DNA from: Novosphingobium pentaromativorans US6-1
Lineage (GTDB): Bacteria > Pseudomonadota > Alphaproteobacteria > Sphingomonadales > Sphingomonadaceae
Direction: 5' to 3'
Length of the DNA stretch: 64,000 bases
Assembly (NCBI RefSeq): GCF_000767465.1
Contig: NZ_CP009291.1
Span: forward strand, 1,753,501 to 1,817,500
Shown here: piece after piece, positions 1 through 8,810 of the stretch
How positions within the stretch are numbered: the first letter of the stretch is position 1
Layout: each line of letters starts with the position of its first letter
Program-made: the position numbers and the translations under genes
Notes under the pieces: generated by a model
The model's database searches: none
The model's input: only the letters and a program-made list of their open reading frames with translations
Told to the model about the DNA's origin: nothing

Positions 1-681
1 ATCATAGGCCTGGAGCTGGACCGGCCTCAGCGGCACCTGTCCGGAGATGATCTTGAGGAAATGGTCCTGGTCCTCGATCCAGATGAGTGCCTCGCCCTCG
101 ACTTCGTGGCCCTGCTCATAGCCGAGCGTCGCCAGCTGGTGGCGCTTGGCCTCGAAGTAGCCATCGACGTCTGTAGGGCAGATCTCGGCGAGCGCATCGC
201 GCAGCCCTTCGGCAGTGGGCTTGAAGCGGCGCCCTTTTCGATAGTCGAAGGACATCCAGATGTGGTTGATGTCCGTCCGCCCCTCGGCCTCGGCGACGCG
301 TAAGCGGCGTAGGATTTTGGCGAGCTCCTTGCCGAGAAGATGGATGACATAGCCCATGAGCTCGGTCCCGTCCGGACGCATCCGGAAGACGACGATAGCG
401 GACGGCCCCCGGTCCTTCGCCAGACGCTCCATCGCCGACAGGCGCGCGCGCACCGCCCCGCTCTCGCCGGCCATGCATTTGAGCTGGACCATGCATGCGC
501 GCGGCTCGCGTTGATCAAGCGTTTCCTGCGGCGTTCCTTTCATCGGAAACTCAACACGAAAATCCCAGCCTGCCCGATCACGGCTCGTACGGCTGCAGAT
601 CAGCTTAGCCTGGGCGCACAGTTTGGCGAAGAGGTTCTCGCCGGCTTCGCCCAGTTCATCGGGGGTCAAGGCTCCGGTCAT
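1..681 (-). CDS. PD-(D/E)XK-like nuclease domain protein, 3' end beyond window
   Basis: This frame is open from an ATG at 681 to the window edge (227 codons), so the C-terminus is missing. The N-terminal 70 residues carry a pattern typical of restriction-endonuclease-fold proteins: GEAGE around residue 15, GWDFRVEF with Asp40, then VQLKC with Gln66 and Lys68. This is compatible with an E...D...(E/Q)xK active site, so DNA cleavage is the likely activity. The rest (for example a predicted helix-rich stretch after residue 100) I do not recognise. It is the third gene of a minus-strand operon, beginning 8 nt after the GIY-YIG nuclease stop. A defence role is inferred from its neighbours. It could instead be a DUF4365-like protein of unknown function. 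Confidence 0.6.
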   Translation of the reverse strand, partial: MTGALTPDELGEAGENLFAKLCAQAKLICSRTSRDRAGWDFRVEFPMKGTPQETLDQREPRACMVQLKCMAGESGAVRARLSAMERLAKDRGPSAIVVFRMRPDGTELMGYVIHLLGKELAKILRRLRVAEAEGRTDINHIWMSFDYRKGRRFKPTAEGLRDALAEICPTDVDGYFEAKRHQLATLGYEQGHEVEGEALIWIEDQDHFLKIISGQVPLRPVQLQAYD

Positions 682-689
682 GGCGCCCG

Positions 690-1526
690 TCAATTCCTGT
701 TGAGGCCCATCGCGCGGCTCTGGAGCTTGTGCTTCCAGAGCTGCTCGACTGCGACGATCTCCTCATGGGTCGCCGACGATCCGCTGACCTCGAGGATGCT
801 GACCTGATAGTCGCTGGGCTCGCTGCTCTTGAGACCAATATTGCCGCCATGTCCGTCCTGGGCATAATTCTGCCAGCGGCCGAAAAAGCCGGCGTCGCCA
901 GTTGCCGAGCCGACGTATTGCTCTCTGGTTTTAGCCGACGTGAGGAGATAGACGCCGCGTGCCGCGCGTAGGGCAGAGACCCAGGTCGCTGGCAGCCCCT
1001 GCACGTCGGAGATGTTCGCGATGAAGTGCGTGTATCCCGGAAACGCATCTTCCCGGAACGCGCGGGTCAGCTCGACGATTGGCTTATTCTGTCGATCCGG
1101 ACGCTGTACCCAGGACCTGGCGCCCGCCCCCCATTCGATCCACAGCCGTCCAATATAGAGTTCAAGTTCGCCGACCCGAGCCGTCTCATAGAGGTCGAGC
1201 TCGCCATTGCTGAGAGTCATGCCAGGAACGAGATGGAGCGGATCGATCCACGAAGCATCGACCGTGCCGACGCGCCGGGCTGTATAGATCCCTGCGAACA
1301 GCGTTCCACCGGTCGGCGGAGCCACGAAGCTCGCCCAGAAGGGCACCGCGAGCCCGGCGCGGTTGCCAATCGTCTGCACCCGTTGATACTCTTCGAAGGA
1401 AGGCCGGTCGTCCCGCCAAAGCAAATAGGGCGTGCGGCCGTTCGGCGCCTTCGTCTGGTGGCGGAGCAGACGGACCTGCCCGGCGGCGAGCCCCGCTTTC
1501 TCGAGCAGATCTGTGAATAGCAGCAT
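690..1526 (-). CDS. GIY-YIG nuclease domain protein
   Basis: A 278-residue protein. The C-terminal third is a GIY-YIG endonuclease domain: GVYLL at 191-195 (the GIY element), QYVGSA at 203-208 (the YIG element), the catalytic-type Arg217 in FFGRW, and Glu261 in VEQLWKHKL. The active site therefore looks intact and single-strand nicking or double-strand cleavage is expected. The first 185 residues form an unrecognised domain with many aromatic residues, possibly for substrate or partner recognition. The ATG overlaps the stop of the upstream TIR-like gene by one base (TGATG), which points to translational coupling. It lies 8 nt before the PD-(D/E)XK-like gene. The pairing with a TIR-like protein suggests anti-phage function, which is inference. 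Confidence 0.75.
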   Translation of the reverse strand: MLLFTDLLEKAGLAAGQVRLLRHQTKAPNGRTPYLLWRDDRPSFEEYQRVQTIGNRAGLAVPFWASFVAPPTGGTLFAGIYTARRVGTVDASWIDPLHLVPGMTLSNGELDLYETARVGELELYIGRLWIEWGAGARSWVQRPDRQNKPIVELTRAFREDAFPGYTHFIANISDVQGLPATWVSALRAARGVYLLTSAKTREQYVGSATGDAGFFGRWQNYAQDGHGGNIGLKSSEPSDYQVSILEVSGSSATHEEIVAVEQLWKHKLQSRAMGLNRN

Positions 1527-2749
1527 CAGAACCCCCTAATCTGCTGGACGAGGGTCGAGCGCGGCGGCTGTGTCACGCCAAAGGCTGCGGCGATCTCTCC
1601 CCATGCGGTTTCGAGCTCAGTCAGCCGCTCGTCCTCGCCCAAGCCCGCCAAAGTGAACTCGGCCGTGGCGCTAGGCTCAAGGGCCACCGGCTTGCCGCCC
1701 CACCGTGTGTCCGAGATCCAATGCAGCCCTTCGAGGCCGGTGGCACCGATCATGACATCGAACGGGCCTTTAGCGCCCTGCCGTTGCAGGACTGGTAGGT
1801 TCTCGTCGATGAAGTCATTGATATGCGAGATAAGCGCATCGGCGAAGAACAAGGCCCGATCCTCCCGATCGGCGATGAAAGGGTCGACGCCCCAAAGCTC
1901 GCCGGTGCTGCGAAACTGCATCACACAATTGGTCAGAGGCCTTTCACCTGATGCCCGCAGACTACCGCTGTAAACGATGAAACCGCCCTTGGTGGCACCC
2001 CAGCTATACCCCTGCGTCGGCCCCATGATCCGCGGGCGGACGCCATCTTGGACGGTCTCGCGCGGCGCCGACCAATGACGCGGACGAATGCGGACATAGC
2101 CGTAGGGGCCTTCGGTCAGGACTTTGGTGCCGGGCGCGCCATCCTCGTTGATCGTCAGTGGAGTGGCGGGATCGAACCACAGGGCCGGATCCGCGGGATG
2201 AGCGTACTGCCATGCCGGTGAGCTGGGCTCAGGCAGCGCCGGCGTTGCGACGGCGATCGATGCTCGCAGGGCCTCGCGCAGCGCGGACCGGAGCTTGTCC
2301 CGTTCCGTTCGCAAGTCCGCCGAGGGCGCGCCTTCCGGCAGATGGAAACTCATCGGCCCCCGCCGTCCGCGCATGTCGAACGGGAGCTGCTCGATGGTCG
2401 CCCCGGGATAGGCCGTGTTCCACACGGTGATAACGCGCTCGAGTCCAATTGCGCGCTTCGCATAGCCGAGTTCGATCAGAACGTTGGGATTGGCGATCGC
2501 CTTGCCGTTGGCCGCTACCGCGATCGGGGTGACGTCTCCGACGAAGACCTTGGCAGCCTCGATTTTGGCGAGGATGGTGCTGACGATATCCGGCGAGCCG
2601 GCGACACCCTTCGTATCGGAGGTAAGCTCGTGACGTTCCTCGAGTTCGGCATCCAAATCCTCGATTGCCAGCGCGAGGGCGTCGCGCACGATATTGCGAG
2701 TGACGCGCGGGTCGAGATCACTTTGCCAAGACCAGAAAATAGTACTCAT
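1526..2749 (-). CDS. TIR-like (SWQSD-type) nucleotide-hydrolase-fold protein
   Basis: A 407-residue protein, first gene of the operon. The start is placed at the ATG at 2749, followed by STIFWSWQSD, because an AAAGGGGGG ribosome site precedes it; the frame stays open upstream to 2836 without such a site. The N-terminal domain (about 1-135) has SWQSD at 7-11, KGVAGSP at 47-53, VFVGDVTP at 68-75, NPNVLIELGYA at 87-97 with a conserved-looking Glu93, and PFDMRGRR at 123-130. This arrangement resembles TIR or TIR-like NAD-consuming domains of prokaryotic immune proteins, where the Glu in (N/D)VxxELG is catalytic. The C-terminal 230 residues are unrecognised and may be a sensor. It is probably the trigger or effector of a nuclease-linked defence operon. 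The family call is from motif memory only. Confidence 0.6.
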   Translation of the reverse strand: MSTIFWSWQSDLDPRVTRNIVRDALALAIEDLDAELEERHELTSDTKGVAGSPDIVSTILAKIEAAKVFVGDVTPIAVAANGKAIANPNVLIELGYAKRAIGLERVITVWNTAYPGATIEQLPFDMRGRRGPMSFHLPEGAPSADLRTERDKLRSALREALRASIAVATPALPEPSSPAWQYAHPADPALWFDPATPLTINEDGAPGTKVLTEGPYGYVRIRPRHWSAPRETVQDGVRPRIMGPTQGYSWGATKGGFIVYSGSLRASGERPLTNCVMQFRSTGELWGVDPFIADREDRALFFADALISHINDFIDENLPVLQRQGAKGPFDVMIGATGLEGLHWISDTRWGGKPVALEPSATAEFTLAGLGEDERLTELETAWGEIAAAFGVTQPPRSTLVQQIRGF

Positions 2750-3382
2750 CGCCCCCCTTTGTAATGCTCCCCCCGCGACATGCCATGTGTTAATATACGT
2801 GCATACCGTGATAGGTCCTCGGCGCGTCATTCGCATGTGTGTCGCCGCCCGAACGAACGCAATGTTTCTCAGTGCCCGCGCCGGATGGGACCTCCCGATC
2901 TACATCGGATCGACGTGTCAGCCAGCGGAATACCCGAACACATATCACGACGAATACCGTCGGCCGAACACGGCGGCGCACCGCCTCGCCGAACGAACGG
3001 CGAATTTCGAAGAACGCGCGCGGGGCATCGAACGGCGGCTATGTCGGCGGTTCCGACCGGGCGGCCTGAGGCAGCCCGAATGACTCATCATTTCAGACTG
3101 CGACGTCCGTGCAGCCAGTAGCGAGCGTCTTAATCTTGTCGACACCTGCCGGGATAGCAGACCGTCGGCAGCTGGGGATCAAAAATTGGGTGCTGAGAGT
3201 CTTAAATGGGTCGTTCTTGCTGGTCCCGACCGCCGGCTCTTGGGACTTTTCTGCCTTTCCTATGCCGTAGGATGAAGGTCAGCTCCTGCCAGAAGCCGAC
3301 ATTTGACCTCGGGCCACGCAGGGCGGTGGTATGACTGCAACTAGCATGAATACGGGTCTGCAAGCTCAATCACCCGGCTCTG
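2750..3382. other. Intergenic region, no gene recognised
   Basis: About 630 bases lie between the start of the defence-like operon and the end of the Usg gene. Several short open frames exist on both strands. Their translations are Arg-rich and low in complexity, and none has a convincing ribosome site or recognisable motif, so I treat them as chance. The promoter for the TIR-like gene should lie just above 2770. This stretch may mark the boundary between the defence cassette and the heat-shock island. Confidence 0.5.
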
Positions 3383-3652
3383 CTACTCCCACGAGATCAC
3401 GCCGTCCGCCGAACGCCAGCTCGCTGGCCGGATCATTTTCTCATGAGCGATTCGGACTGACCTTATCTCCGCCTCGATCTCGCGCCGCCAATGCGCGAGG
3501 AAATCGAACAGCACCGGAAAATCCGGTGCTGCATCGTATTCCTGCCAGGCATAAATCTGCAGGAGCGAGGGGTGATCCGGCATGAAATAGCAGATTTCTG
3601 CCGTGGTCAGCCCGTATCCTTCCAGTTGAACCAGGAAAGCGCGGTCGGTCAT
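3383..3652 (-). CDS. usg: Usg family protein
   Basis: An 89-residue protein matching the Usg family of alphaproteobacteria: LEGYGLTTAEICYFMPDHPS near residues 10-29, LLQIYAWQEYD, a mid-protein FLAHWRREIE, and a C-terminal VRIAHEKMI. The whole family length is present. Usg is named for its position upstream of trp genes in some bacteria and its function is unknown; no trp genes are near here. The start overlaps the end of the upstream small gene by four bases (3649-3652), so the two are translationally coupled. I am confident of the family but can say nothing about function. Confidence 0.8.
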   Translation of the reverse strand: MTDRAFLVQLEGYGLTTAEICYFMPDHPSLLQIYAWQEYDAAPDFPVLFDFLAHWRREIEAEIRSVRIAHEKMIRPASWRSADGVISWE

Positions 3653-3882
3653 TGCAGTGTGGGCTGGCTGTCTGGGCCGTCGAGCGAGCGCAGTGCCGCG
3701 AATACATCGTCAACGGAAACCGGAGCTTTGAGTTCGGGAGGCTGGCGCATTGCAGGATGATTTTCGACGGCATGCCGATCGGACGCCCAGGAAGCCAGCA
3801 TGGCTCGCTTCACTTCGGGCTCGAGCGAGGGATGATGCGCTACATCGAACGGATGCAGGTAGCGCGCGAATGGTTGCGACAT
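3649..3882 (-). CDS. Small conserved-looking hypothetical protein coupled to usg
   Basis: A 77-residue protein starting at the ATG at 3882, which has a strong AAGGAGG site 8 nt upstream; the frame stays open to 3921 but without a better start. The sequence contains LEPEVKRAMLASWASDRHAV and a PPELKAPVSVDDVFAALRSL tail. I recall similar small proteins near stress genes in sphingomonads, but I know no function. It is soluble, with no signal peptide or membrane segment. It overlaps usg by four bases and transcribes away from groES, so the 3883-4145 interval is a divergent control region. Confidence 0.6.
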   Translation of the reverse strand: MSQPFARYLHPFDVAHHPSLEPEVKRAMLASWASDRHAVENHPAMRQPPELKAPVSVDDVFAALRSLDGPDSQPTLQ

Positions 3883-4001
3883 AGGAACATCCTCCTTTCT
3901 GCCTTGCCGCTGATCACTCACTGCGGATTGCTCCGCTCACCATATTTTGTGAGTCCATTTCAGACCGTCAAGACCCTGATAAGGCGTACGGAAAGTGCCC
4001 A

Positions 4002-4028
4002 TTGGCAGTCGCAATCGGCGAGTGCCAA
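4002..4028. promoter_or_regulatory. CIRCE operator for HrcA
   Basis: The sequence is TTGGCAGTC, nine bases, then GAGTGCCAA. This is the CIRCE layout (consensus TTAGCACTC-N9-GAGTGCTAA) with one mismatch between its own arms. It sits 117 bases before groES. In alphaproteobacteria HrcA binds CIRCE and represses groESL at normal temperature. The hrcA gene is not in this window. Confidence 0.85.
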
Positions 4029-4145
4029 AAAATTTGGTTTGGACCTCTTGAAGCCGTTTTCAGCAAAACTAGATCGCGCACTGCCTCCTGCCGATCATCC
4101 GGGGGAGGCGCTTTAAGTCATTTCGCTTTGTAATGGAGGTTATGC

Positions 4146-6133
<1,988 letters not shown>

Positions 6134-6141
6134 TCGCGAGA

Positions 6142-6171
6142 GGAGAGCGCGGGTATCGCACCGCGCTCTCC
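6142..6171 (+). terminator. Hairpin after groEL
   Basis: An 11-base-pair perfect stem (GGAGAGCGCGG at 6142-6152 and CCGCGCTCTCC at 6161-6171) with an eight-base loop starts 9 bases after the groEL stop codon. No U-run follows, so it may end transcription weakly or protect the 3' end of the mRNA. Confidence 0.65.
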
Positions 6172-6291
6172 AATCCGCGAACACCAGGCAGTTAGCAATG
6201 CCAGTTCGGCACCTGCTCACGCGGCCTGACACCGGGCAGGTTCTGAACGGGGCTTAACGGATCAATCGGTCGAATGAGAGAGGAGAAGTCT

Positions 6292-6483
6292 ATGGCCGAC
6301 AGGTATCTGGAGTATCTTTCACGCGAACATGCACGGCTGGAGGATGAAATCCGGCTGGAAAGCAAACGACCCCGGCCTGACGAAGTTATGATTGCCCGGC
6401 TGAAGAAGCTCAAACTGGCGGTCAAGGACCAGATGCAAAACTGGGCTTCCAGTCACGCGAGCAGCGATCGGCTGACCGCGTAA
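6292..6483 (+). CDS. DUF465 (YdcH-like) small protein
   Basis: A 63-residue protein starting at the ATG at 6292 with AGGAG six bases upstream; the in-frame ATG at 6274 is poorer. The pattern LSREHARLEDEIRLES then RLKKLKLAVKDQM is the helical hairpin of the DUF465/YdcH family, a short coiled coil of unknown role common in proteobacteria. It sits between groEL and hsp20, each separated by a hairpin, so it may be its own small unit in the stress island. Function is unknown. Confidence 0.75.
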   Translation: MADRYLEYLSREHARLEDEIRLESKRPRPDEVMIARLKKLKLAVKDQMQNWASSHASSDRLTA

Positions 6484-6523
6484 ACGGACTTGATCCTATC
6501 AAATTGTCTCCTGGAAGAAGGCT

Positions 6524-6547
6524 AGGCGCACCTCCATCGGTGCGCCT
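6524..6547 (+). terminator. Hairpin after the DUF465 gene
   Basis: A nine-base-pair perfect stem (AGGCGCACC at 6524-6532, GGTGCGCCT at 6539-6547) with a six-base loop, followed by a T-containing stretch. It probably ends the DUF465 transcript ahead of the hsp20 promoter. Confidence 0.65.
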
Positions 6548-6599
6548 GGTGTTCTCTTGCAAGGCGCTGAAAACAAACCCATAAAAATTTTTAATAGGT

Positions 6600-6626
6600 C
6601 TTGAAACCAATTGCGCGTTTCATAAT
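6600..6626 (+). promoter_or_regulatory. Candidate RpoH (sigma-32) promoter of hsp20
   Basis: CTTGAAA at 6600-6606 and CATAAT at 6621-6626 are 14 bases apart. This resembles the alphaproteobacterial RpoH pattern (CTTGAA with a CAT-rich -10). It lies about 105 bases upstream of the hsp20 ATG, leaving room for a structured leader. Predicted by eye only. Confidence 0.45.
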
Positions 6627-6731
6627 TTTATCAATGCCGGATGCCATAACGGGTCCGGTTGGACAGAGGGCGTCGGCTCTTGGTTCCCGGCGCCTCTCAC
6701 GCCCAGATTGCTCAACAAGGAGGATTTGGAA
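6627..6731 (+). promoter_or_regulatory. ROSE-like RNA thermometer leader of hsp20
   Basis: The leader contains GC-rich inverted segments and ends with TTGCTC (6708-6713) just upstream of AAGGAGG (6718-6724). ROSE thermometers of small heat-shock genes in alphaproteobacteria end in a UYGCU element that pairs imperfectly with the ribosome site and melts on heating. The UUGCU/AAGGAGG layout fits. The upstream hairpins were not folded computationally. Confidence 0.5.
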
Positions 6732-7208
6732 ATGAGAACTGCATTTGATTTGACCCCCTATCGCCGCTCGACGGTCGGTTTCGATCGGCTCTTCGATGCG
6801 CTCGAGAACAGCTTCCGCGCCGAGACGCAGGATGGCTACCCACCCTTCGACATCGTTCGCACCGGCGAGGACAGCTACCGGATCACTCTGGCGGTTGCCG
6901 GCTTCCGTCCGGACGAAATCGACATCACTGCACAGCAGAACCAGCTCGTCATCTCCGGTCAGAAGACCGAGAAGGACGAAGACGGTGTTGAATTCGTTCA
7001 CCGCGGTATCGCTGCCCGCGCGTTCGAGCGGCGGTTCCAGCTGGCCGACTATGTCGAAGTGCGCGATGCGGATTATGAGCACGGCATGTTGACGATCTCG
7101 CTCCAGCGGATCGTCCCTGAATCGCTCAAGCCGCGCAAGATCGCCATCGGAAGCCGCGAGCATGTCAACGACGACACGCCGCAGCTGACTGAAGACAAGG
7201 CGGCCTAA
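6732..7208 (+). CDS. Small heat-shock protein, Hsp20/IbpA family
   Basis: A 158-residue cytoplasmic chaperone that holds unfolding proteins in large oligomers. The start is the ATG at 6732, which follows AAGGAGG; the frame is open further upstream. The alpha-crystallin domain runs from about residue 35 to 130: YPPFDIVRTGEDSYRITLAV, AGFRPDEIDI, then FVHRGIAARAFERRFQL and the late GMLTISLQR strand. The N-terminal MRTAFDLTPYRRSTVGFDRL is typical of class A IbpA-like proteins. The C-terminal PRKIAI provides an I-x-I-like anchor. Heat control is suggested by the upstream promoter and leader, and a hairpin follows. Confidence 0.93.
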   Translation: MRTAFDLTPYRRSTVGFDRLFDALENSFRAETQDGYPPFDIVRTGEDSYRITLAVAGFRPDEIDITAQQNQLVISGQKTEKDEDGVEFVHRGIAARAFERRFQLADYVEVRDADYEHGMLTISLQRIVPESLKPRKIAIGSREHVNDDTPQLTEDKAA

Positions 7209-7233
7209 GCCCCAATCATCGGGCAAATCCTCG

Positions 7234-7263
7234 GCGGGGTGGGTGCAATCGCACCTGCCCCGC
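7234..7263 (+). terminator. Hairpin after hsp20
   Basis: A 13-base-pair stem with two wobble pairs (7234-7246 with 7251-7263) around an AATC loop, 26 bases after the hsp20 stop. It closes the heat-shock island. Confidence 0.65.
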
Positions 7264-8026
7264 TTGACGAAGCTTTGCCCAAACCAGCCGGTACATTGGA
7301 GGAATGTCGAGATCGCTATCGTCTTTGGCTTAGCAATGAATAAACGGCAGCTTCCGGCGGCTTTATTTGAGCGAGTGTATGGCCGAGATGTTCGTGGCTT
7401 CTGTCCGGGTGCTGAGAGCCACACCAACGGCAGGTTTTGGCGTGAACGGTCCTTCATGATGGTTGATGGGAACGACCGGGTCTGGTCGTCAGTTGCCGTT
7501 CTGAACGGTCCGCAGCTTAGGAGAATACCGCTATCGGAATGCTCAAAGATTGGGTAGAAATTGGCCACCCAGCGGTTAGACATCCGGCATGGGATGCCGC
7601 AGAAGTTCAATTGGCATTTCGGGATGGTTAGACAATGCATCCACCTGAAATACCTCGATTAGGAGAGTCCGGCTCGGGCCTCCATCCACAGTGGCGAAAT
7701 TTCGCCAATCGTGGCACGTATGTGGACCTATCAGGCCAGCACGATTGCCGCCTCATGGCTGGCCTCACGCTCGCGGCAAGATCGCGCCTCCCGCAACTTC
7801 CAGCAACGTCATGCCGGGAAAATGTCGGTCCAACATGATCGAAACCCGACTATGCCAGCAGTGCGCCCCGCTCCTGTTCGACAATGCGAACGCGAAGAGC
7901 CCCGGCAACGCTCCTGCGCAAGAACGACGCCAGGGATTCCGGTTTCAGTGGGTTTACTGCCCCCGAAAGGCGACCAGTCTGCTCGCGACCTCGTCGACTG
8001 CAACCTCAGGGCAATCGAGCGCGAGA
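7264..8026. other. Long intergenic stretch, possibly decayed coding DNA
   Basis: About 760 bases have no convincing intact gene. On the minus strand, short coding-like runs occur in different frames between roughly 7700 and 8020 (for example a segment reading PESLASFLRRS), broken by stops and shifts. They could be remnants of a regulator or nothing at all. The plus-strand frame from 7243 and the antisense frame over hsp20 have no ribosome site or motif. The stretch separates the stress island from the catabolic region. Confidence 0.35.
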
Positions 8027-8734
8027 TCAGAGATCCTGGGGGTGTGCCAGCACATCGGCGATATGCCGCAAGAAACGTGCCGCATCGGCGCCGTTGATCA
8101 CTCGGTGATCGTAGCTCAGCGACAAGGGCATCAGCGAGCGCGGCTCGAATGCCTCACCGTTCCAGACGGGGGCGATGCGCGTCTTCGTAACACCGAGGAT
8201 CGCAACTTCCGGAGGGTTCACGATCGGCGTAAATGCGGTTCCGCCGATCCCGCCCAGCGACGAGATCGTCATCGAACCGCCTTCCATCGCGCTCATCGGC
8301 AGGCCCTTTTCGCGCGCTGTCTGGCTCACCGACTTGAGTTCATTCGCCAGATCCTGAATTGCGCGTGTGTCGGCATCGCGCAGGACGGGAACAAGCAGGC
8401 CGAGGGGACCGTCGACGGCAATGCCGACATGACAATATTGCTTGCGATAAAGCGTCTTGCCGTCTTCCGACAATGAGGCGTTGAAGTCGGGAAAGGCCTT
8501 GAGGCCCGACGCCAGCGCCTTCACCAGGAAGATCAGCGGCGAAATCCTGGTGCCCGCCTCGCTCAAGGCCTTGCGATGCGCTTCCAGTGCCGTCACGTCG
8601 ATATCGTCATGATGCGTGACATGCGGGATCGTGGCCCATGCCTGACTGAGCCGCTTGCCCACGACCTGCTGAAACTTGGTAGTCGCTGCGGACTCGACCG
8701 GCCCGAACTGTTCGAAATATCCCTGCATATCCAT
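8027..8734 (-). CDS. Stand-alone 2-oxoacid dehydrogenase E2-type acyltransferase domain
   Basis: A 235-residue protein that is only the catalytic (CAT-fold) domain of a dihydrolipoamide acyltransferase. It starts near YFEQFGPVES and IPHVTHHDDIDVT. It contains FNASLSEDGKTLY and GGSMTISSLGGIGGTAFTPI and ends with the catalytic SYDHRVINGADAARFL, where Asn replaces the more common Asp of DHRxxDG. To my knowledge Asn also occurs in some E2p enzymes. There is no lipoyl domain and no E1/E3-binding domain, so it cannot work as a normal complex core by itself. GAGGAG precedes a GTG (8737) and ATG (8734); the ATG is chosen. It follows an acyl-CoA ligase by 76 bases, suggesting acyl transfer from or to a CoA thioester. 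Confidence 0.8.
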   Translation of the reverse strand: MDMQGYFEQFGPVESAATTKFQQVVGKRLSQAWATIPHVTHHDDIDVTALEAHRKALSEAGTRISPLIFLVKALASGLKAFPDFNASLSEDGKTLYRKQYCHVGIAVDGPLGLLVPVLRDADTRAIQDLANELKSVSQTAREKGLPMSAMEGGSMTISSLGGIGGTAFTPIVNPPEVAILGVTKTRIAPVWNGEAFEPRSLMPLSLSYDHRVINGADAARFLRHIADVLAHPQDL

Positions 8735-8810
8735 CACGCTTGCTCCTCAAACTTTTCAATGATCTGCGCCCCGCTCGCCCGATTGGCGGGCGAGGAAGGT
8801 CTTGCGGGCG

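Noticed and set aside
7243..7557. 104-residue plus-strand frame after hsp20
   Set aside because: Begins inside the terminator hairpin, has no ribosome site and no motif.
6591..7640. 349-residue open frame antisense to hsp20
   Set aside because: Overlaps the hsp20 gene, its ROSE-like leader and terminator, and has no ribosome site or family motif.
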